The position numbers were made by a program, and so were the translations under genes. From Chitinophaga pinensis (GTDB lineage: Bacteria; Bacteroidota; Bacteroidia; UKL13-3), in the NCBI GenBank assembly GCA_945860865.1, contig CAMARW010000011.1:1-64000 (forward strand): DNA of 64,000 nucleotides, read 5' to 3'. Shown one piece after another: positions 43,283 to 51,848 of the stretch. Below the pieces are notes generated by a model. It had not been told where the DNA came from, did not search any database, and saw only the letters and a list, made by a program, of their open reading frames with translations. Position 1 is the stretch's first letter. Every line of letters starts with the position of its first letter.

Positions 43283-45076
43283 TTGGAAAGTCATAGCCGT
43301 TACATACGTGTTGTTTTATTTTTTTGCCTCCTGTTTGGCCTGAACCAAGCCTTTGCGCAAAAGTATCCGCAAGATTATTTTAGGTATCCCATGGATTCGT
43401 TGCCCAATTTTGTTTCGCCCTTTGGCGTAATGCGCGACAATCATTTTCATAGTGGAATAGATTTGCGTACCAATGGCAAAATAGGCTTGCCTGTTTATGC
43501 CTCAGCAGATGGCTATGTAAGCAGAATTAAAGTGGCGCGCGGAGCCTATGGTAAGGCTTTGTATATAGAACATGCCAATGGCTACGCAACGGTATACGCG
43601 CATTTAGATTCTTACTACGGTGCCATTGCACAATGGATTCATGAGTACCAATACATCAATCAAACCTTTGAGTTTGATAAGATTTTTATGAAGCCTTTTT
43701 TAATAGTTAAAAAAGGCGATACCATTGGCCTAAGCGGAAACAGCGGAACGAGTTCTGGTCCGCATTTGCACTTTGAGATCAGAGATTCTCGCACAGAAAA
43801 AATACTTAATCCGGCCTTGTTTGGCATTTTACCCGTTGATAATTTTGCCCCAGAAATAAATAAAATTTACGTCTACAAATTTGTGCGTGAGGGCTTATTA
43901 CTCAAAAAACAACTTGCATTTACCAACAAAACGGCCAGCTGGCAAAACGGATTTTTACAACTAAAAGATACGCTTCTGCTCGACCCAGATACCTACGGTT
44001 TTGGCATAGATGCCCAAGATTTTATTCACAACAACAAAGACCCAAAAGGCCTATACAGCTATAGTTTCTGGCTGAACCAAAGCCATAAATTTACTCACAC
44101 ACTTAATCAGTTTGCCTTTGATGAAACCAAATACATCAATGCGCACATAGATTTTCCGTATTACAAATTAGAAAAACTGCGGGTGCAAAAATGCTTTGTA
44201 GATGATGGAAATAGGTTCAGCACTTACCAAACAGATGCCGATAAAGGTCGCGTAAATTTTACCCAAGCTAGCAGCAATGGCGAGCTAATTTTTGAAGCTG
44301 CAGATGTAAATCAGAATAAAACCTACGTAAAAATACTTTACAAAATTGGGCTGAACCAAATGGATGCAGAAAGGCAAACTTATGAAAATCTAATAGCCAA
44401 TAAACCTATGCTTTTTCCGGGTAAAGCCAGCGTGGTTGAACAAGACGGTTTTTGGGCCAGTATGGATGAAAAAAGTTTGTACGATACCACTTGTTATGTT
44501 TTGAATACCTTCCCAAAAACAGCCGACGCCTTTTCTAATACCTATGCTTTTCATAGTTATACTACTCCGGTTCATGCGGCTTTTAATGTGGCCATAAAGC
44601 TAGATTTTCCGGCAATTGGATTAGAAGATAAACTGGTATTAGCCTATGCCAAAACAAACAAAGATGGGTTTAATAGTATAAGCGGAACATTCAAAAATGG
44701 GTGGGTGCAGACCAAAGCCAATAATTTTGGTTTGTTTAAAATTATGTTGGATACAATAGCGCCGCAAGTAAAATGGCTGCTGCCTAAAAAAGGAAAAGAA
44801 GCAGCCGATACACTTCGCTGGGAGTTTGAAATAAGTGACGATTTTTCTGGGATAAAATCATACGATATGTTTTTAAATGGCAGATGGATTTTAGGCGATT
44901 TTGATGCAAAAAACGACCGATTAACGTATGTTTTTGATGAAGTTTATGCCATAGAACGCGAGCGTATTTATAACTTAGAAAACAATCCAAGTGAGGCCAA
45001 TGCCTTTAAAGTTTTAGTGCGCGTAACAGATAACAAAGGAAACAAAACTGAGCGTTGGTTTGAAATGATTCCTTAA
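43283..45076 (+). CDS. M23-family peptidase (LytM domain), exported
   Basis: A 597-residue protein with a hydrophobic N-terminal signal (VVLFFCLLFGLNQAFAQ). The LytM/M23 domain is at about residues 45-185 with the zinc motifs HFHSGIDL (HxxxD) and HLHFEI (HxH), plus SADGYVSRI and TVYAHLDSY. It would act on peptidoglycan cross-links or cell-wall remodelling in the periplasm. The long C-terminal part (about 200-597) has beta-rich sequence of unknown role. The start is TTG at 43283; no ATG exists before the signal peptide. It lies 3 bp after the FAH gene. Confidence 0.9.
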   Translation: MESHSRYIRVVLFFCLLFGLNQAFAQKYPQDYFRYPMDSLPNFVSPFGVMRDNHFHSGIDLRTNGKIGLPVYASADGYVSRIKVARGAYGKALYIEHANGYATVYAHLDSYYGAIAQWIHEYQYINQTFEFDKIFMKPFLIVKKGDTIGLSGNSGTSSGPHLHFEIRDSRTEKILNPALFGILPVDNFAPEINKIYVYKFVREGLLLKKQLAFTNKTASWQNGFLQLKDTLLLDPDTYGFGIDAQDFIHNNKDPKGLYSYSFWLNQSHKFTHTLNQFAFDETKYINAHIDFPYYKLEKLRVQKCFVDDGNRFSTYQTDADKGRVNFTQASSNGELIFEAADVNQNKTYVKILYKIGLNQMDAERQTYENLIANKPMLFPGKASVVEQDGFWASMDEKSLYDTTCYVLNTFPKTADAFSNTYAFHSYTTPVHAAFNVAIKLDFPAIGLEDKLVLAYAKTNKDGFNSISGTFKNGWVQTKANNFGLFKIMLDTIAPQVKWLLPKKGKEAADTLRWEFEISDDFSGIKSYDMFLNGRWILGDFDAKNDRLTYVFDEVYAIERERIYNLENNPSEANAFKVLVRVTDNKGNKTERWFEMIP

Positions 45077-45133
45077 GAAGTTTATTCAAAACAATTTGGC
45101 TTTATTTGGGTTAAAATAAAATAAAGAATTACT

Positions 45134-45586
45134 ATGTCAATAACATTACAAGCAGGCGATAAAGCTCCTGCATTTTCGGCAAAAAATGAAAAAGGAGAAA
45201 CCCTTTCATTGAAAGATTTTACAGGCAAAAAGCTGGTTTTATATTTCTATCCAAAAGATGACACCCCAGGTTGTACCGCCGAAGCCTGCGATTTAAGAGA
45301 TAACTACGAGCAATTTATTAAAAACGGCTATGCCATTTTGGGTGTTAGTCCGGATGGCCCAGCCAAGCACCAAAAGTTTATAGCCAAATACGAACTGCCG
45401 TTTTCATTGCTGGCCGATGAAGACCACGCGGTATCCATAGCATACCAAACTTGGGCCGAAAAAAGCATGTATGGCAAAAAATACATGGGCATCCTAAGAA
45501 CTACTTTTATCATCAACGAAAAAGGAATAATCGAAAAAGTAATCGAAAAAGTAGATACCAAAAAACACACAACACAAATTATTTAG
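45134..45586 (+). CDS. bcp: Thiol peroxidase, Bcp/PrxQ-type peroxiredoxin
   Basis: A 150-residue thioredoxin-fold peroxidase that reduces hydroperoxides with thioredoxin. The peroxidatic motif FYPKDDTPGCTAEACDLRDN contains both the peroxidatic and the resolving cysteine five residues apart, as in PrxQ/Bcp. The downstream GVSPDGPAKHQKFIAKY and YMGILRTTFIINEKG also match. The end KVDTKKHTTQII agrees with the family's usual end, so the neighbouring repeat cluster has not damaged the gene. It is not obviously part of an operon. Confidence 0.95.
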   Translation: MSITLQAGDKAPAFSAKNEKGETLSLKDFTGKKLVLYFYPKDDTPGCTAEACDLRDNYEQFIKNGYAILGVSPDGPAKHQKFIAKYELPFSLLADEDHAVSIAYQTWAEKSMYGKKYMGILRTTFIINEKGIIEKVIEKVDTKKHTTQII

Positions 45587-45609
45587 GAATAATTACGAAT
45601 ACGGGCAAT

Positions 45610-45750
45610 AATTACGAATTACGAATTACGGGTGTAGAAGAATTTTTGACTAAAATCGTAATTCGTAATTTTTAATTCGTAATTTAATAGTACGTAATTC
45701 GTAATTTAATAGTACGTAATTCGTAATTCGTAATTTAATAAACCGTAATT
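45610..45750. repeat. AATTACG palindromic/tandem repeat cluster
   Basis: Left arm AATTACGAATTACG (45617-45630) is a perfect inverted match to CGTAATTCGTAATT (45657-45670), with a 26-nt loop. Then two identical 22-nt direct repeats (45674-45695 and 45696-45717) of the AATTCGTAATTTAATAGTAC type follow, with a partial third. The block fills the whole space between bcp and nth and has no coding content. Confidence 0.85.
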
Positions 45751-45757
45751 TCGTCAC

Positions 45758-46429
45758 ATGAAAAAGGCAGAACGTTACCAGCAGGTTTTAGATTACTTTA
45801 TTACCAATGTGCCTACGGCAGAAACAGAATTGCATTACGAAAATCCCTATCAATTATTGGTAGCGGTAATTCTTTCTGCTCAGTGCACAGATAAGCGTGT
45901 AAACCTTGTAACTGTTGATGTTTTCAGAGATTTTCCTACGCCACAGCGCTTGGCTCAAACCGATTTTGATACTTTATTTCCCTATATTAAATCTATTTCA
46001 TACCCTAATAACAAAACCAAGCACCTTATTGGCATGGCGCAAATGTTGGTTAATGATTTTGGGGCGGTAGTGCCAGAACGCATAGACGATTTAGTAAAAT
46101 TACCCGGTGTGGGTAGAAAAACGGCCAATGTTATTGCCAGTGTGGTTTACCAGCAGCCTGCCATGGCGGTAGATACCCATGTGTTTAGGGTTAGTGCGCG
46201 TTTGGGATTAACTACTGCGGCCAAAACGCCTTTAGAAACCGAAAAACAATTGGTTCAAAACATACCCGAGCAATACATTGCCACAGCCCATCATTGGCTT
46301 ATTCTGCATGGCAGATACACTTGCTTGGCCCGCACGCCCAAATGCAACGAGTGCAACCTTACCGCCTTTTGCAAATATTTTGAACAAGAGCAAAAAAAGA
46401 AACAAAAAACCTTAGCTAAAATGGCTTAG
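45758..46429 (+). CDS. nth: Endonuclease III, DNA glycosylase/AP lyase
   Basis: A 223-residue base-excision repair enzyme that removes oxidised pyrimidines and cleaves AP sites. The helix-hairpin-helix with the catalytic Lys is LPGVGRKTANVI, the catalytic Asp is in AVDTHVFRV, and the [4Fe-4S] cluster Cys pattern is CLARTPKCNECNLTAFC. Length is standard. It overlaps the convergent GSCFA gene by 18 bp at its 3' end. The AATTACG repeat block immediately upstream probably contains its promoter. Confidence 0.96.
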   Translation: MKKAERYQQVLDYFITNVPTAETELHYENPYQLLVAVILSAQCTDKRVNLVTVDVFRDFPTPQRLAQTDFDTLFPYIKSISYPNNKTKHLIGMAQMLVNDFGAVVPERIDDLVKLPGVGRKTANVIASVVYQQPAMAVDTHVFRVSARLGLTTAAKTPLETEKQLVQNIPEQYIATAHHWLILHGRYTCLARTPKCNECNLTAFCKYFEQEQKKKQKTLAKMA

Positions 46430-47386
46430 GGCTGAACCCAAATTGAGTTGCGGAAAAGCCTCTTGTAGCAGTTTAATATTGGCTAATTGTTTGCTTTTAA
46501 ATTTGAGGTGCTCGGGAGAGTTGGGATGCAAAATTCTATGCTCCATAGATAAACTAATAGGGCGAATGTCTTCGTACAATCTAAGCGCTACTTCGCCAAA
46601 AATATGCTCCCTAAATTGATCCCAAATATACTGAATGGCCTGCTCGCTGGGGTGAGCCATATCTGCCGCATAAAAACGATAATCGCGCAATTCATCTTGT
46701 AACAACTCAAAGGCCGGAAAATAATACTGATTGGGGAATTGTTTTAGCAATGAATCTAAGGCCAAAAATAGGGTAGATTTACTGAGGTTGTTTTGGTGCA
46801 AGCCATCGCGTAGGTATTTAACCGGACTAATACTCCAAATGATTTGAAGTTTTGGATTTATAGCTAAAAGTTCGGTCAAGAAAATTTGATAATGGTCTAC
46901 AATTTCTGCTACGCTTAGTAATCTTTTTTGAAAATGTTGGCTAGGTAATTTATGGCAATTGGCTACTATTTGTTGGTTTGATGCCAAGGTATAAGCATGC
47001 GCCGAGCCCCAAGTTAGGAGTAGAAAATCTCCTTCGCTCAAATATTGTTGCATGAGCCTGTTTTGCGTCTCTATTTTGGTTAACAACTCAGCTTTGCTAT
47101 CTGCTTGAAAGCTGCCATGGTGCAGCCACGAGTAATATCGGTTTTGGTGCTGAAATACATGTTTTTCTGGCTCAAACAAATCTGGATTAAGGGCTATGCG
47201 TAAGCCCTCAACCAAACTAATAGGGTTAAAAATAATTCCGTTTGGATTGGTTTGTGCATCAAAAAAATGTTTCTCTAATTGCATTCCCATATTGGCAGCA
47301 AAACAAGAGCCTACACTAAGTATTTTTTGTCCGTACCGCAGAGGATTTTCAATGGACGAAAAAGTATGTTTGCTTCTAAATTCCAT
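46412..47386 (-). CDS. GSCFA-domain protein
   Basis: A 324-residue protein of the GSCFA family, which takes its name from the visible motif GSCFA (KILSVGSCFAANMG). The next conserved blocks are TNPNGIIFNPISLVEGL, LLLTWGSAHAYTLASNQ, VANCHK, ISPVKYLRDGL and MAHPSEQAIQYIWD. The fold is related to SGNH-type esterases, with the S of GSCFA as a possible nucleophile and the DxxHPS block (MAHPS) as Asp/His. Substrate unknown; polysaccharide deacylation is a guess. ATG preceded by a TAnnTTTG box 4 nt away. Its 3' end overlaps nth by 18 bp. Confidence 0.92.
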   Translation of the reverse strand: MEFRSKHTFSSIENPLRYGQKILSVGSCFAANMGMQLEKHFFDAQTNPNGIIFNPISLVEGLRIALNPDLFEPEKHVFQHQNRYYSWLHHGSFQADSKAELLTKIETQNRLMQQYLSEGDFLLLTWGSAHAYTLASNQQIVANCHKLPSQHFQKRLLSVAEIVDHYQIFLTELLAINPKLQIIWSISPVKYLRDGLHQNNLSKSTLFLALDSLLKQFPNQYYFPAFELLQDELRDYRFYAADMAHPSEQAIQYIWDQFREHIFGEVALRLYEDIRPISLSMEHRILHPNSPEHLKFKSKQLANIKLLQEAFPQLNLGSALSHFS

Positions 47387-47390
47387 GTCC

Positions 47391-47398
47391 CAAAAGTA
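47391..47398 (-). promoter_or_regulatory. -7 promoter box next to the GSCFA start
   Basis: TACTTTTG on the minus strand, ending 4 nt before the ATG at 47386; predicts a leaderless mRNA. Confidence 0.5.
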
Positions 47399-47452
47399 GC
47401 TTATATTAACGGTTAAATATCAAGTTGATTATTACGGTGTTTTATCAAAGCA

Positions 47453-47481
47453 AAAAAGCACCCTACATGAGCGTGCTTTTT
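47453..47481 (-). terminator. Terminator after the universal stress gene
   Basis: Stem AAAAAGCAC (47453-47461) and GTGCTTTTT (47473-47481) with an 11-nt loop; on the minus strand it ends in a T6 run. It lies 36 bases past the usp stop. Confidence 0.75.
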
Positions 47482-47516
47482 AATTTTGAATGAATAGCCG
47501 GCTAAACCCGTAATTG

Positions 47517-48398
47517 TTAAATCACAAACTCGCTTTTAAACATTTCGTAATGCGGGCTAACGCAAAAAATAGGCACATTACCTGTATCGTTTACAATTTG
47601 TTGTGCGTAGGTTTCAATGATGTATTCACGAATCGATTTATCATTTTCTTGTTGGGTCATAATAATGATTAAATCGGCTAATTGTACCTCAGCAAATTCT
47701 AGTGTTTTGCGAGCGAAATCTGCATCATCTTCTAAAATTGTAATGCTATGCTTAACCCCATTTTCGTCGAAAATGCCTTCAATTTGTTTGATATTTGCAT
47801 TGAGTTTTATGTTCAAGAACTCATCGCTTATTTTATAAGTTAAGATATGAATGGTTGCGTTATATGCTTTGCCTAAATGTAATGCCCATTTAACTTTTTG
47901 TTTAGATTCTTTGGATAAATCTAACGGGAAGATAATATTCTTGTAGGCGTTAGGGTTTTTATCGGTTTTTACAACAATTACAGGTGTGCTACTGTAACTA
48001 ATTACTTTGCTCGCATTACTACCAATTACACGTTCTACGCCAGAAGCGCCGTGGGTACCCATAATAATACAATCACAACCTAGCTCTTCTGCAGTTTCTA
48101 TGATTGTTTTGTAGATTTTGCCCGAGCGCACTTCTGTTTGGCAGTTTATACCAAACGCATTCTTTACTTCTTGCGCTTTTTCTTTAAGTCTAGTCATCAT
48201 CGCTTCTTTAGCCAAGTTATCTTTTGTTTCGTTTTTACTAAAACTAAAAATATTGCTCAAGAAATCATCTTCTAATATACTCAGTAGTACTAAATCGTTA
48301 TCAAAATGTTTAGCTACTTGTGCCGCGTGTAACAAGGCATTGATAGAAATCTCTGAGAAATCTATTGGCACTAACATGATATTTTTTTTCTTTTCCAT
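47517..48398 (-). CDS. Tandem universal stress protein
   Basis: A 293-residue protein with two UspA domains. Domain 1 (about 5-150): MLVPIDFSEISINALLHAAQ, then CIIMGTHGASGVERVIGSNA and PVIVVK, with the G-2x-G-9x-G(S/T) ATP-binding pattern. Domain 2 (about 155-285): NIIFPLDLSKESKQKVKWAL, but the second ATP loop is degenerate (LIIIMTQQENDKSI). Such proteins bind adenine nucleotides and help stress survival. Single-gene unit with a promoter box at 48425-48432 and a downstream terminator. Confidence 0.9.
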   Translation of the reverse strand: MEKKKNIMLVPIDFSEISINALLHAAQVAKHFDNDLVLLSILEDDFLSNIFSFSKNETKDNLAKEAMMTRLKEKAQEVKNAFGINCQTEVRSGKIYKTIIETAEELGCDCIIMGTHGASGVERVIGSNASKVISYSSTPVIVVKTDKNPNAYKNIIFPLDLSKESKQKVKWALHLGKAYNATIHILTYKISDEFLNIKLNANIKQIEGIFDENGVKHSITILEDDADFARKTLEFAEVQLADLIIIMTQQENDKSIREYIIETYAQQIVNDTGNVPIFCVSPHYEMFKSEFVI

Positions 48399-48424
48399 AA
48401 TATATGAATGAAGGATTTTTTTTA

Positions 48425-48432
48425 CAAAGGTA
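48425..48432 (-). promoter_or_regulatory. -7 promoter box upstream of usp
   Basis: TACCTTTG on the minus strand, 26 nt before the ATG. A possible -33 TTG lies about 23 nt further upstream. Confidence 0.45.
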
Positions 48433-48468
48433 ATTGTTTTATTTAGCAGTAATATACAATAAAAATAA

Positions 48469-49323
48469 ATGCTTCATAAAATACCTGCAACCGAACTTAT
48501 TTTAAATGAGGATGGCTCTGTTTACCACTTACAATTATTGCCAGAAGATATTGCTGATACCATCATTTTAGTAGGTGATCCAGAAAGAGTTCCGGCTGTT
48601 TCAAAACACTTCGATAAGATAGAAATTAAGAAGCAAAAACGCGAATTTATTACACACACCGGCACCCTTGGTTCAAACAGAATAAGTGTTATTTCTACCG
48701 GAATTGGAACCGATAATATAGACATTGTTTTGAACGAATTAGATGCCCTTGCGAATGTAAATTTGGTTTCCCGAGAAGTTAAATCCAGTAAACGCGAATT
48801 AAATTTAATACGCATTGGAACCAGTGGTGCCCTCCAAGCCGAAATTCCCATGGATAGTATCTTGGTTTCTTCGCATGGTTTAGGTTTAGATCATCTATTG
48901 TGGTATTATGATGTGCAACCAGATGCCGATGTTTCGCACTTAACGGCCGAGTTGGGTTTAGATTTTTTGAAGCCCTATTTTTACCAAGCTCACCCCCAAC
49001 TTTTGGCCAAATTTAACCACCAAAGTATCAAAGGAATTACCGCCACTTGTTGTGGCTTTTATGCCCCACAGGGCAGAATGCTTAGAACCAATACCCATTC
49101 TCAAAACCTCATTAGTAATCTACAAAAACTAGTGCTGCCTCAAGGTAAAATTACTAATTTTGAAATGGAAACTGCGGCTATCCTAGGTCTAAGCAAAGCC
49201 TTTGGCTTTAAAGCCATTGCGGTAAATGCCATTGTGGCCAATAGAATTACCCATCAATTTAGCGCTAATCCGCAGGCTTGTATAGATAAAACAATTGCTT
49301 ATACGCTACAATCAATATTCTAA
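48469..49323 (+). CDS. Nucleoside phosphorylase (uridine phosphorylase-like)
   Basis: A 284-residue member of the PNP/UDP phosphorylase family (class I), which phosphorolytically splits ribonucleosides to base and ribose-1-phosphate. Phosphate site: ILVGDPERVPAVS; ribose/base blocks: ISTGIGTDNIDIVLNEL, LIRIGTSGALQ, and the active-site NFEMETAAILGLSKAFGFK. The GDPER start and the lack of PNP-specific sequence favour a uridine phosphorylase-like enzyme, but the base is not certain. It is 11 bp before dprA in the same direction. Confidence 0.88.
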   Translation: MLHKIPATELILNEDGSVYHLQLLPEDIADTIILVGDPERVPAVSKHFDKIEIKKQKREFITHTGTLGSNRISVISTGIGTDNIDIVLNELDALANVNLVSREVKSSKRELNLIRIGTSGALQAEIPMDSILVSSHGLGLDHLLWYYDVQPDADVSHLTAELGLDFLKPYFYQAHPQLLAKFNHQSIKGITATCCGFYAPQGRMLRTNTHSQNLISNLQKLVLPQGKITNFEMETAAILGLSKAFGFKAIAVNAIVANRITHQFSANPQACIDKTIAYTLQSIF

Positions 49324-49334
49324 AATACTATATT

Positions 49335-50438
49335 ATGTCTAATTCTACCCCAGATTTATTATACCAAATTGCCCTCAAAACCATTCCAGGTATTGGTGAT
49401 GTGCTTATTAAAAATTTGGTAAGTTATTGCGGAAGCGTGGAGGCTGTTTTTAAAGAACGTAAAAGTAAATTGCTCAAAGTGCCCGGTATTGGTGAGGTTT
49501 TGGCCCAAAATATTGTTTCTTTTAAAAACTTTTCTTGGGTTGAAAATGAGCTTTTGTTCATTGAAAAACATCAAATTAAAACCTACTTTTATTTGGATGA
49601 GCATTACCCTTATCGACTGCGAGACATTGCAGATGCACCTTGTCTCTTATTTGGTTTGGGCAATTTCGACCTGAACCCAACGCGTATGGTGGGTATTGTG
49701 GGCACCCGCAAAGCGAGTGATTATGGGAGGGCCTTTACCCAACAATTGGTTCAGGAATTAAAAGACCAACATGTGCAAGTGGTAAGCGGATTGGCCATTG
49801 GCATTGATGGCATTGCGCACAAGGCTTGTGTGCAACACCAAATTCCTAATATTGGTATTTTGGCGCACGGACTAGATAGAATTTACCCCACTCAACACCA
49901 ATCTTTGGCCAAAAAAATGATTGCTTGTGGTGGATTGTTAACCGAATTTCCGAGTGGAACAAACCCCGATAGGGAGAATTTTCCTAAACGAAATCGCATT
50001 GTGGCGGGTTTGGCAGATGTTTTAATTTTGCCCGAAACCGCTATTAAAGGCGGCGCACGTATTACCGCAGAAATTGCTTTCTCCTACAACAAAGAAATTA
50101 TGGCCGTGCCGGGTAGAATAAGCGACTATTATTCGCAGGGTTGCAATTACCTCATACAAGAACAAAAGGCGGCAATGATAACTTGTGCAGAGGATTTAAT
50201 AAACTTAATGGGCTGGACAAAAAAGAACAAAGACACCAAAAATATCGATTTATTTAATCAGCTTTCTCCCGCACAAGCACAACTTATTCAGTATATTAGA
50301 AGCAAAGTTAAGATTGGTATTGATGATATGGCCTTTGAACTTTGCACAGATCCTGGCACACTAGCCCTGCAACTATTAGAGTTAGAGTTTATGGGATTAC
50401 TGCGCTCACTGCCTGGAAAATGTTATGAGATTTACTAA
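49335..50438 (+). CDS. dprA: DNA processing protein DprA/Smf
   Basis: A 367-residue protein that binds incoming single-stranded DNA and loads RecA during natural transformation. An N-terminal HhH/SAM-like part (IPGIGDVLIKNLVSYCGSVE) is followed by the Rossmann-like core: MVGIVGTRKASDYGRAF, VVSGLAIGIDGIAHKA, GGLLTEFPSGTNPDRENFP and RNRIVAGLADVLILPE. A C-terminal winged-helix-like domain is visible (KIGIDDMAFELCTDPGTLAL). The gene is intact and follows the nucleoside phosphorylase by 11 bp. Its presence is consistent with competence, but other competence genes are not in the window. Confidence 0.95.
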   Translation: MSNSTPDLLYQIALKTIPGIGDVLIKNLVSYCGSVEAVFKERKSKLLKVPGIGEVLAQNIVSFKNFSWVENELLFIEKHQIKTYFYLDEHYPYRLRDIADAPCLLFGLGNFDLNPTRMVGIVGTRKASDYGRAFTQQLVQELKDQHVQVVSGLAIGIDGIAHKACVQHQIPNIGILAHGLDRIYPTQHQSLAKKMIACGGLLTEFPSGTNPDRENFPKRNRIVAGLADVLILPETAIKGGARITAEIAFSYNKEIMAVPGRISDYYSQGCNYLIQEQKAAMITCAEDLINLMGWTKKNKDTKNIDLFNQLSPAQAQLIQYIRSKVKIGIDDMAFELCTDPGTLALQLLELEFMGLLRSLPGKCYEIY

Positions 50439-50494
50439 AACTTAATTCCGTTTTTCCCATTTAATTTGCATCTTCGTTAGCTAAAATATCGCTT

Positions 50495-51604
50495 ATGTTT
50501 AGGTCGTCTCTTTTTCTTTGTTTAAGCTATTGTTTACCGCTCTTAGCTCCCTTTTTATCTTTGGCCGAACCCAATCCAGGTAAAAAGAAAACACCCAAAC
50601 GAATCATTTTTTTGATTGGTGATGGTATGGGTTTAGCCCAAATATCTGGTGTTATGGTTAACTATAAGGGGCAAAATGCCTTTGAGAGATTTCCGGTTTT
50701 AGGTTTAATTAAAACGGCTTCTGCCAATAATTATATTACCGATAGCGGGGCTGGGGCAACTGTTTTTTCTATAGGCAAAAAAGCTAAGAATGGCGCCATT
50801 GGTGTAGATAGTGCAGAAAATGCACATCCCTCCATTTTTGAATTAGCCAAAGCACAAAATTGGGGAACGGGCGTGGTAGCCACTTCGTCTATTACGCATG
50901 CAACACCTGCTTCCTTTTACGCGCATGTACCCAGCAGAAAAATGGAAGACGAAATTGCACAATTTCTACTTAAACAAAATTGTGATATCGCCATTGGTGG
51001 CGGACAAAAATTCATGAGCAGCCGCAAAGATCAGCGTAACTTGTATACAGAGTTAAGTCAGGCGGGTTTTGTATGTAAACACGATTCTGTTTTGGTTCAA
51101 ACCGATGCCCCGAAATTAGTTTATACCTTGGCCGCAAACGGAATAAAAACCATGCAGGAGGGAAGGGGCGGGTTTTTAAAACAAGCTACTTTTTTGGCGC
51201 AAGATAATTTAAGCAAATATTACAAAAACTCTATCGTTATGATAGAGGGTTCGCAAATAGATTGGGGCGGCCACGACAATGATTACGACTATGTGCAAGC
51301 AGAGTTGTTAGATTTTAATGAAGTACTAAATGCTGTTTTAGATTGGGCTCAAAAAGATGGAAACACCTTGGTGGTAGTTACAGCCGATCACGAAACGGGT
51401 GGCTTAAGTTTGATAGAAGACAAACAAAACTTAGGAAGCTTTACACCCCATTTTTCAACCAAAGGACACAGCGGTATAATGGTGCCCGTTTTCGCTTATG
51501 GTCCGGGGGCAGAAAGCTTTGCAGGTATTTACGAAAACACAGAGATATTCGAGAAATTTAAAAGAATTGTTCAAAAGAATGGAAAATCAAAACGCGCTCG
51601 CTAG
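50495..51604 (+). CDS. Alkaline phosphatase, periplasmic
   Basis: A 369-residue alkaline phosphatase-superfamily enzyme with a signal peptide (FLCLSYCLPLLAPFLSLAEP). Metal and nucleophile motifs: IIFLIGDGMGLAQI (Asp ligands), ITDSGAGATVFSIG (nucleophile Ser), SITHATPASFYAHV, MIEGSQIDWGGHDND, VVVTADHETGGLS (Asp/His ligands) and a final His in KGHSGIMVPVF. It would release phosphate from phosphomonoesters. It is shorter than E. coli PhoA (about 450), as typical for the PhoA-like compact type. A Pho box is not recognisable. The next gene overlaps its 3' end by 26 bp. Confidence 0.95.
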   Translation: MFRSSLFLCLSYCLPLLAPFLSLAEPNPGKKKTPKRIIFLIGDGMGLAQISGVMVNYKGQNAFERFPVLGLIKTASANNYITDSGAGATVFSIGKKAKNGAIGVDSAENAHPSIFELAKAQNWGTGVVATSSITHATPASFYAHVPSRKMEDEIAQFLLKQNCDIAIGGGQKFMSSRKDQRNLYTELSQAGFVCKHDSVLVQTDAPKLVYTLAANGIKTMQEGRGGFLKQATFLAQDNLSKYYKNSIVMIEGSQIDWGGHDNDYDYVQAELLDFNEVLNAVLDWAQKDGNTLVVVTADHETGGLSLIEDKQNLGSFTPHFSTKGHSGIMVPVFAYGPGAESFAGIYENTEIFEKFKRIVQKNGKSKRAR

Positions 51605-51842
51605 TTGGCTTTTGCCACTGTTATTTATAGGCATTGGCTTTGCCTTGGTTTATGGTATTTTGCCTAGAATTTTTAAGAATTACAGCACAGAAAAGGGCGT
51701 AAAATTGGTGCTGTTATATGGTATCATGACCTACTTAAGCATTGATTTTTACAAACAAGAAAAGTATACTTATATTGCTTTTTTTGCTGCTGGCGCGGTT
51801 TTATTTACCTACTTAACTTGGATAGCTAAAAAGAAAGTTTAA
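51579..51842 (+). CDS. Small membrane protein overlapping the phosphatase gene
   Basis: 87 residues, not recognised. Three hydrophobic segments (WLLPLLFIGIGFALVYGIL, LVLLYGIMTYLSI, IAFFAAGAVLFTYLTWIA) suggest an inner-membrane protein, ending in KKKV. Start at ATG 51579, inside the last 26 bases of the alkaline phosphatase gene in another frame; an upstream in-frame start is not needed. The overlap implies translational coupling to the phosphatase. Convergent with GH25 (6-bp gap). Confidence 0.7.
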   Translation: MENQNALASWLLPLLFIGIGFALVYGILPRIFKNYSTEKGVKLVLLYGIMTYLSIDFYKQEKYTYIAFFAAGAVLFTYLTWIAKKKV

Positions 51843-51848
51843 TTAATT

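Noticed and set aside
45610-45750. Possible CRISPR array
   Set aside because: The repeats are short, AT-rich and directly abutting, without unique spacers of constant length, and no cas gene is present.
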